Shown: positions 8,364 to 14,383 of the stretch, in pieces
How positions within the stretch are numbered: the stretch's first letter is position 1
Layout of the letters: each line of letters opens with the position of its first letter
Assembly (NCBI GenBank): GCA_965222005.1
Contig: OZ244935.1
Span: 4,650,001-4,714,000, forward strand
Origin: CBDCTM01 sp965222005
GTDB taxonomy: Bacteria > Bacteroidota > Bacteroidia > Chitinophagales > Saprospiraceae
DNA: 64,000 bases
Direction: 5' to 3'
The notes under the pieces: generated by a model
What the model was told of the DNA's origin: nothing
Database searches by the model: none
The model's input: only the letters and a program-made list of their open reading frames with translations
Made by a program: the position numbers and the translations under genes

Positions 8364-9488
8364 CTACTTTCCAATCTCCAGTTCATACATACGGTATCTT
8401 TTATAGGGCTCGGCGTTCATATTGAGCAGGCCCTGGTTCATCATAACATTGTTTTCCAAAATCCAGGAAGCCTCCGCTTCCTCTATATCCCGTTCAAGGC
8501 CGGCTTTAATGATACTGGCATAAAAAATGCCTTCGATGCCCATTTTCCGGTAATTTTCCAACACGCCTAAAGTGATAATGCGCAAGCGTTTGGTTCTGCT
8601 TTTACCCCACAGCAGTTTGAAAATACCAAAAGGTAACAACCTCCCCTTCGGGATATTGATGAGAATCTCATTGATATCGGGGATGGCTAAGGCGAAGCCT
8701 ACCGCTTTGCCGGCATCTTCTGCTACAAAGGCAAAGGCAGGATTGAGCACCATCTTCAGGCCCTCCGCCAAATGCATGAACTCCTCGTCGGTGGCGGGCA
8801 CAAAACCCCAATTTTTATCCCAGGCAGCATTATACACTTTTTTGATGTGCATCACCTCCTCCTTGAAGCGGCTCATCGCGACGTTGCGAATCTGTATCCC
8901 TTTGCGCTTGAGCCGCTCCTTGAGGCGGTCGGCCAGTGCCACCGATTTTTTATTGATTCGCTTACTCGTAACCAAATAGGCCAGCAGGTCCATCTTCTTA
9001 CCAAAGCCAAAGCGTTCGAGATAGTCCACATAGTAGGGTTTGTTATACACCATCATCACTACGGGCGGGCGGTCAAAGCCTTTCACCAATAGGCCGGCCG
9101 TGTCGTTGGTAGAAAAATTGGCCGGGCCAAGCAGGGCGTGTAAGCCTTCATTTTGTATCCATTGCAGAGCTTTATTGAGCAAAGCTTCTGCCACAGCATA
9201 GTCGTCTATGGTATCAAAAAAACCAAAAAATCCTTCTTGCTTACCCGTATAATCGATGTGATTGTTGTTGCGAATAGCGGCGATACGGCCTACGATTGTA
9301 CCTTCTTTGACGGCCAGGTAAAGCTGTACTTTGGAATGCTGAAAAAAAGGATTTTTACGCGGGTCCAGCAATTCCTTTTGAGCGATAAATAGCTCGGGCA
9401 CATAATTGGGATCACCAGCGTAAAGAGTATGCGGAAAGTCAATAAACTGTTTTTTTTGCTTCCAGCTATTCGCTTCAACGATGGTCAT
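8364..9488 (-). CDS. GNAT-fold N-acyltransferase of the YghO/BcerS-like family (candidate bacterial ceramide synthase)
   Basis: A 374-residue protein of the family that includes E. coli YghO and the bacterial ceramide synthase BcerS. Features include the opening FPHTLYAGDPNYVPEL motif, a GNAT-like segment around VGRIAAIRNNNHIDY and FFGFFDTIDD, the LGPANFSTNDTAGLL block, the YLERFGF motif, and a second half with WGFVPATDEEF and FALAIPDINEIL. In Caulobacter BcerS transfers a fatty acyl group to the amino group of the sphingoid intermediate. Here the ATG overlaps the spt stop codon (9485-9488), so the two enzymes are probably made in a coupled way. The family match is confident; the acyltransferase role is inferred from family and context. 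Confidence 0.85.
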   Translation of the reverse strand: MTIVEANSWKQKKQFIDFPHTLYAGDPNYVPELFIAQKELLDPRKNPFFQHSKVQLYLAVKEGTIVGRIAAIRNNNHIDYTGKQEGFFGFFDTIDDYAVAEALLNKALQWIQNEGLHALLGPANFSTNDTAGLLVKGFDRPPVVMMVYNKPYYVDYLERFGFGKKMDLLAYLVTSKRINKKSVALADRLKERLKRKGIQIRNVAMSRFKEEVMHIKKVYNAAWDKNWGFVPATDEEFMHLAEGLKMVLNPAFAFVAEDAGKAVGFALAIPDINEILINIPKGRLLPFGIFKLLWGKSRTKRLRIITLGVLENYRKMGIEGIFYASIIKAGLERDIEEAEASWILENNVMMNQGLLNMNAEPYKRYRMYELEIGK

Positions 9489-10693
9489 TCGATGGATGCT
9501 TTTTGGTGTTTTGGCACATCCAGGATTTTACTGACTTTTTCAATTTTCTCTAATGCCCTGTCAATTTGTTCATGCGAATGGGTAGCCATCAGGGAAAAGC
9601 GAATCAGGGAAGAGGTGGGCTTGACGGCAGGAGAAATGACCGGATTGACAAAGATCCCTTCCTCCAGCAGTAATTTGGTTAGCTTGAACGTTTTGAAATC
9701 ATCACGTATATAGATGGGAATAATAGGCGTTTCGGTTTCGCCTACATCAAAACCCAGCTCCTTCAGAGCCTTTATAGTGTAATGTGTATTGTCCCACAGT
9801 TTACTGATGCGTTCTGGTTCATTGTTGATCAATTCCAAAGCGGCGATCACACTAGCTGCATTGCCCGGCGCTATGCTGGCACTAAAGATGAGCGAGCGGG
9901 CGTGATGCTTCAAAAAATTGATAGTGGCATGATCTGAGGCAATAAATCCGCCAATGCTGGCCAAAGACTTACTGAAAGTACCCATAATGAGATCGACCTC
10001 ATTGGTGAGGCCAAAGAGGGAAGCTGTGCCTCTTCCGTTTTTGCCTACCACACCCAGGCCGTGGGCATCGTCCACCATAATATTGGCTTTGTACTTTTGG
10101 GCCAATTCCACCATTTTGTCCAACTTGCAAATATCTCCTTCCATGCTGAACACGCCATCTACGGCAATTAGTTTGAGGCGATCCGGCTCTATTTTTTTTA
10201 AAGCCTTTTCCAGGCTTTGCATATCATTGTGGCGATATTTGATCGTTTTGGCGAAGGAGAGCCGCGCTCCGTCGATGAGGCATGCGTGGTCCAGCTCATC
10301 CAGCAAAATGTAATCCTGCCGGTTGGTCACAGAGGAAAGCACGCCCAGATTTACCTGATAGCCAGTGCTGAAGACCAGCGCTTCATCTTTGCCAACAAAT
10401 TCGGCCAGCTTGGCTTCCAGCTCAAGGTGAAGATCGAGGGTGCCGTTGAGGAAGCGGGAGCCTGCGCAGCCGGAACCATATTTGTCGATCGCTTTTTTAC
10501 TTGCTTCTTTCAGTTTGGGATGATTGGTAAGACCTAAGTAGCTGTTGGAACCAAACATCAACACCTTCTTGCCGTTGATAATCACTTCCGTATCCTGCTC
10601 CGATTCAATCGTTCGGAAGTAAGGATACACCCCCATACTCCTGGCTTGCTGGGGCGCCGTGTACTGCGCCATTCGTTCAACTAACTTATTCAT
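9485..10693 (-). CDS. spt: Serine palmitoyltransferase (alpha-oxoamine synthase family)
   Basis: A 402-residue PLP enzyme of the alpha-oxoamine synthase family. It condenses serine with a long-chain acyl-CoA or acyl-ACP to give 3-ketosphinganine, the first step of sphingolipid synthesis. Visible motifs are LMFGSNSYLGLTNHP, YGSGCAGSRFLNGT, the stacking-His region LDELDHACLIDGARLS, the cofactor Asp in VDDAHGLGVVGKNGRG, and the Schiff-base Lys242 in GTFSKSLAS. KBL (2-amino-3-ketobutyrate ligase) and BioF are close relatives. The N-terminal extension ending in YPYFRTIES, together with adjacency to BcerS-like, CerR-like, desaturase, hydroxylase and Aur1-like genes, favours Spt. It starts 28 bases after the Aur1-like gene. 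Confidence 0.9.
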   Translation of the reverse strand: MNKLVERMAQYTAPQQARSMGVYPYFRTIESEQDTEVIINGKKVLMFGSNSYLGLTNHPKLKEASKKAIDKYGSGCAGSRFLNGTLDLHLELEAKLAEFVGKDEALVFSTGYQVNLGVLSSVTNRQDYILLDELDHACLIDGARLSFAKTIKYRHNDMQSLEKALKKIEPDRLKLIAVDGVFSMEGDICKLDKMVELAQKYKANIMVDDAHGLGVVGKNGRGTASLFGLTNEVDLIMGTFSKSLASIGGFIASDHATINFLKHHARSLIFSASIAPGNAASVIAALELINNEPERISKLWDNTHYTIKALKELGFDVGETETPIIPIYIRDDFKTFKLTKLLLEEGIFVNPVISPAVKPTSSLIRFSLMATHSHEQIDRALEKIEKVSKILDVPKHQKASIE

Positions 10694-10721
10694 TAAATAT
10701 CAATTTCAGTCGTTCATAATT

Positions 10722-11705
10722 CTAACCCATCAGCTTCAGATACTGATTTTGCCACTTTCTAAAAATGCGAATCCGGAGCAATCCTTCAAATAGCAAAATG
10801 GCAAAAACGGCACAAGCTCCACCGAGTAAAACATCAATAATGTAGTGATGCTGGGTATAAACAGCTGCAAACCATATCCCTACTAAGATAATTAAAAAGA
10901 GTAAAGATGCATATTTTAACTTCTTTTTTACACTGTAGTAAAGCATGATTGCAGGAAAGGCGGCATGCAGAGAAGGAATAGCAGCAAATACGTTGGCATT
11001 CTTTTCATACATCCCGCTAAAGAGCGTCACGCCCATTATTTCATCGAAACGAAGCAGCCCGGCAGCTGAACCCGACGTATGGTGCAATAGCTTAAAGCCA
11101 TGCTCTTCTACATACCAGGGGGGCGCAGCGGGATACAGATAATAAACAGCCATTCCAATGATATTGGCGAGCAAAAATGTAATGGTAAATTCGGATAGCA
11201 TCGCCTTGTCATTAAAAAACAGCCATACCGCAAACATGAGCGGCACCGGCACCCAACACAGATAAAAAAGGGCACTCAGCACATCCAGCCAGGGGGCATT
11301 GTAAACCTTGAAATATTCGTTGGGCGTAATAAGCCCGGCGGCTGTTTCGATCCCAAACCAGGCCTTTTCTATCTCGTAAGGCTGGGCAATGTGTACTTCA
11401 TTGAACAAATAATTGGGGAATACCCGCATCGAATCGTACAATACCCAGTACACTAAAATAAATACAAAGCCCCAAAATAGCTTGCGGCTGGTAGGGCTCC
11501 CAAAATAGCTCAAAGTGCAAAGCGACAGCAAAAACAAATGATCGCCCCGCCAACCTACCGCCCATACCCCCCAGCTTACAAAGAGCATAATCACCAGCAG
11601 GCTGATCAGTACATTGCGGCTACTAAAACGCTGAAAAGCTTTCCCCGCTTCAGGCTGCACCTGATTTTGTGGAAACGGAGGTCTTGCGCGTACTGTTTTT
11701 CTCAT
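10722..11705 (-). CDS. Aur1-like PAP2-superfamily protein, candidate inositol phosphoceramide synthase
   Basis: A 327-residue polytopic membrane protein with about seven to eight spans and the Aur1/IPC synthase signature. It has YDSMRVFPN early, YPAAPPWY near residue 185-192, the catalytic His247 in IPSLHAAFP, and His287/Asp291 in HHYIID. The His-His-Asp spacing matches fungal Aur1 and PAP2_3 proteins. Aur1 moves inositol phosphate from phosphatidylinositol to ceramide, releasing diacylglycerol. With ino1, a CDP-alcohol phosphatidyltransferase and the whole ceramide pathway in one cluster, IPC synthase is the best reading; a different head-group transferase or a phosphatase is possible. The start at 11705 overlaps the upstream hydroxylase by 56 bases. 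A GTG at 11660 would reduce the overlap to 11 bases. Confidence 0.82.
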   Translation of the reverse strand: MRKTVRARPPFPQNQVQPEAGKAFQRFSSRNVLISLLVIMLFVSWGVWAVGWRGDHLFLLSLCTLSYFGSPTSRKLFWGFVFILVYWVLYDSMRVFPNYLFNEVHIAQPYEIEKAWFGIETAAGLITPNEYFKVYNAPWLDVLSALFYLCWVPVPLMFAVWLFFNDKAMLSEFTITFLLANIIGMAVYYLYPAAPPWYVEEHGFKLLHHTSGSAAGLLRFDEIMGVTLFSGMYEKNANVFAAIPSLHAAFPAIMLYYSVKKKLKYASLLFLIILVGIWFAAVYTQHHYIIDVLLGGACAVFAILLFEGLLRIRIFRKWQNQYLKLMG

Positions 11706-12354
11706 TCGCTTTGCTAAAATTTGATCCTATCAATATATCCCAAAAAGGACTGCTAACACCGAAGCCTTTGTTCGGGTCTTTAAAGTGATGCTTGAGATGA
11801 TGCGTTTTCAAAGCATTCCACCAACTGCCTTGTATGCGGGCATGATGGATAGCATAATGGAGCATATCATATACCAAATAGCCACTTACCAAACCGGAAA
11901 AGAAAGGAAACAGCCAATCGCCGGGAAGCACCAAACCAAAGCTGTAGTAGAATAAGAAGGCCAGCGGAATGCTCACTGCCGGAGGCATTACCAGCCGCTT
12001 GGAGTCATTCGGGTAATCGTGATGAACACCATGAAAAAGAAAGTGGATTTGTTCACCAAGCTTTGATTTTGGCTCAAAATGAAAAATAAAGCGGTGCAGC
12101 GCATATTCCACAAGCGTCCACACAACTAGTCCAAGCACATACATTACCCCTATGCTCCACCAGCTCAACTCAGCACTCATCGTACTTAAGTACAAAAACC
12201 AACCAATTACAGGGATAAAAATAATGAGTGGAACACTGTAATGCACTTTGGAGAAAAACTCCATCCAGTTATACTTGAATAAGCGTACGGACTCATCCTT
12301 ATTAGATACATATAGCTTTCTCATCTTTGGGTGTTTCTTATCAAAATTCGACAA
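11650..12354 (-). CDS. FA2H/Scs7-like fatty acid (ceramide) hydroxylase
   Basis: A 234-residue di-iron membrane hydroxylase. The His motifs are in order and of the FA2H/Scs7 type: EYALHRFIFH, then HFLFHGVHHDYPNDSKRLVMPP split over the second block (roughly residues 104-125), then YDMLHYAIHH and LKTHHLKHHFKDP, with the family's GFGVSSPFWD ending. FA2H enzymes put a 2-hydroxyl group on the N-acyl chain of ceramides. The eukaryotic enzymes carry a fused N-terminal cytochrome b5 domain, which is absent here, so a separate electron donor must serve it. Four hydrophobic stretches fit the family topology. It lies 7 bases after the desaturase gene and overlaps the Aur1-like gene. The Ser/Lys-rich tail of about 25 residues, translated in that overlap, is not conserved in the family. 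Confidence 0.87.
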   Translation of the reverse strand: MSNFDKKHPKMRKLYVSNKDESVRLFKYNWMEFFSKVHYSVPLIIFIPVIGWFLYLSTMSAELSWWSIGVMYVLGLVVWTLVEYALHRFIFHFEPKSKLGEQIHFLFHGVHHDYPNDSKRLVMPPAVSIPLAFLFYYSFGLVLPGDWLFPFFSGLVSGYLVYDMLHYAIHHARIQGSWWNALKTHHLKHHFKDPNKGFGVSSPFWDILIGSNFSKANEKNSTRKTSVSTKSGAA

Positions 12355-12361
12355 TATGCCA

Positions 12362-13369
12362 CTATCCAGCCTTCGGCGAACTTTCCATCCGGGTAGATTT
12401 GGCAGCTCCTTCAGCTTTTACGCGCCTGACCCTGGAATACAGCGAATATTCAGGCTTTGAAATAAAATCCACTAACAATTTTGACCAGCTGGGATGAAAC
12501 TTCAGCGTATCGTAATATTCAGGAGCCAAGCGTTTTACCTGGGGCAGCCTGTTCCAGGGGATGGCTGGAAAATCATGATGCTCATTGTGATAGCCCATGT
12601 TGAGGGCCAGCACATTGAGCGGGCCGTAATAACTGTAGGTTTCCTGCTCAGGATCAAGCGTATAATGCTCCTGGATCCATCGCGCACCCAGAGGATGCAA
12701 GCCCAGCGCAAATAGCATCGAGAAAAACATATAAAACAGGGCACCTCCTCCAACAGCCCAGTAAAGCAGTGCATCTATAGCCAATACGACCACAATATTG
12801 ATGTACATCCACTTCGTCCAGGTATTGACATGTTGGAGGCGGAAGGTGCGAAAAATCTGAAAAATGGGAAACAAAGCCAGCCAAAAGGCCTTGCGCCAGC
12901 TCGAATTGCCTACCAGTCGTGCCTCCCAATGGGTTGCGAGGTCTGTATCATTGTCGTAATCGCCTAAATGGGCATGATGGCGCAAATGGTAGGTATGAAA
13001 ACCCATCGCTCCCGGCATCACATTGGGGAGATCAGCAATAACGGCAGCCCAGCGGTTGAGCGTCCTGCTTTTGAATATCAGATTGTGGGTAGCTTCGTGG
13101 ATAATCACATAGAGGCTATGGTTGGCAAATGCGCCTACGCAGTAGGCGATGATCAAAGCCAGCCACCAATACTGCATGCCCAGGCTGCCCATCCAGATGG
13201 CAATGCCAAACTGCAGGCCAACGAGCCCGGCAAGTATCAGCCCGGTGACCGGATTGCGGCCAATGAGCTCCGCAATCTCAGGATGTTTCTTCATGATCTC
13301 CCGGCAGCGCACTGCATGCGGCTGAGCCTTGGAAGAAGCTAAAAAATCGCTTTGAGTGGTAGTTTTCAT
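12362..13369 (-). CDS. DEGS1/DES1-like sphingolipid desaturase
   Basis: A 335-residue membrane desaturase strongly resembling animal and fungal dihydroceramide Delta4-desaturase rather than ordinary bacterial acyl desaturases. The N-terminal lipid-desaturase block is present (QPHAVRCREIMKKHPEI, about residues 16-32). The three His boxes are HEATH (91-95), HLRHH (128-132) and HNEHH (261-265). ETYSYYGPLN precedes the last box, and EYYDTL follows it. Transmembrane pairs lie around 41-90 and 160-225. In eukaryotes this enzyme puts a 4,5-trans double bond into dihydroceramide; some relatives hydroxylate C4 instead. Sequence cannot separate these two activities. It is flanked by hydroxylase and phosphatidyltransferase genes in the cluster. 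Confidence 0.88.
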   Translation of the reverse strand: MKTTTQSDFLASSKAQPHAVRCREIMKKHPEIAELIGRNPVTGLILAGLVGLQFGIAIWMGSLGMQYWWLALIIAYCVGAFANHSLYVIIHEATHNLIFKSRTLNRWAAVIADLPNVMPGAMGFHTYHLRHHAHLGDYDNDTDLATHWEARLVGNSSWRKAFWLALFPIFQIFRTFRLQHVNTWTKWMYINIVVVLAIDALLYWAVGGGALFYMFFSMLFALGLHPLGARWIQEHYTLDPEQETYSYYGPLNVLALNMGYHNEHHDFPAIPWNRLPQVKRLAPEYYDTLKFHPSWSKLLVDFISKPEYSLYSRVRRVKAEGAAKSTRMESSPKAG

Positions 13370-13478
13370 ACGTATGGTTTTATACTCGCCCTGTCAATAT
13401 CCCCTTTGAGGATATAAACAACTATCGAATCTGCAAAAGTAGGCAGTTTTGCCGATGCAGCCTACAAACAGCCCGCTT

Positions 13479-14183
13479 TTAATCGTGGCTAAACTTTTTT
13501 AACAACTGCTCCCGGCTATAGTTCAATCGGCGCATAGCTGTAATATTCGACCAAACGGCTAAAATGGTGATAGGTATAGTGAATATTGAGATTGTTTCAA
13601 AGATGCTGTAGGGAAAAATATCAATGGCAATTTTAAAATCCCCACTAAAAAAGTATGAAAAAAGGCCGCAAAATAAAGCCGACAGGCCAATTAGCAAGAT
13701 GCGCTCCGGCCTTTGCATAAGCCCAATCGCACATTCTACACCAAGCCCTTCTGCCCGGGCGCGGGTGTAGCTCACCATCAGGGAGCCGATCATGGCAATA
13801 AAGGCAAAAAGGGAGCTTAGGAAGTAATCATGCGAAATGAGATAGTAACAAATGCCCAAAAACATGAACAGCTCACTATACCGGTCGATCACTGAATCGA
13901 ATAATGCGCCTGCTGGATGAGCCATATTGCCCAGCCGCGCCAGCCGCCCGTCAATCATATCGAAGAGGCCCGCAAAAAGGATCACAGCTCCTGCCCAGCC
14001 TACATAGGTATGGTCGGAGCGGTCGCCCAGCTCTGCACCAATAATAAATATTACAGCGGCCAGCAAATTGAACAGAAAGCCTACAAGAGTGATGGCATTA
14101 GGACTCACCTTGAGTTTGATCAAGAGCTTGATCAAAGGATGGATAGCATCATAGATCAGTGTTTGTCCGTATTTCTTTAACAT
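13479..14183 (-). CDS. CDP-alcohol phosphatidyltransferase (candidate phosphatidylinositol phosphate synthase)
   Basis: A 234-residue integral membrane enzyme with about six spans. It has the complete CDP-alcohol phosphotransferase motif D-x2-D-G-x2-A-R-x8-G-x3-D-x3-D, at Asp75, Asp78, Gly79, Ala82, Arg83, Gly92, Asp96 and Asp100. The family joins CDP-diacylglycerol to a small alcohol such as glycerol phosphate, inositol phosphate, serine or inositol. Because ino1 and an IPC-synthase-like gene lie in the same cluster, I infer that inositol phosphate is the acceptor, giving phosphatidylinositol phosphate as in actinobacteria and Bacteroides. It is the first gene of the minus-strand cluster, with 200 gene-free bases upstream; a TAATTTTG box at 14217-14210 could be a -7 element, but no matching -33 box is seen. 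Confidence 0.88.
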   Translation of the reverse strand: MLKKYGQTLIYDAIHPLIKLLIKLKVSPNAITLVGFLFNLLAAVIFIIGAELGDRSDHTYVGWAGAVILFAGLFDMIDGRLARLGNMAHPAGALFDSVIDRYSELFMFLGICYYLISHDYFLSSLFAFIAMIGSLMVSYTRARAEGLGVECAIGLMQRPERILLIGLSALFCGLFSYFFSGDFKIAIDIFPYSIFETISIFTIPITILAVWSNITAMRRLNYSREQLLKKFSHD

Positions 14184-14383
14184 TTTCTCCAGTATCCTTG
14201 TCTAATCCGCAAAATTAGGTTTTTTTGACGATTTGCCCCGTTTCTCTTTTTGCAACCAGGCTAAACGCATCAAAATCGTTTCAAAAAAAATGAACCTTGT
14301 AATTATCCGATTTTATAATGAATGAATTATCAAAGGTCGAAAATTTTGATGCAATCAACCTATTTTGCCACGCTAATAGTACT

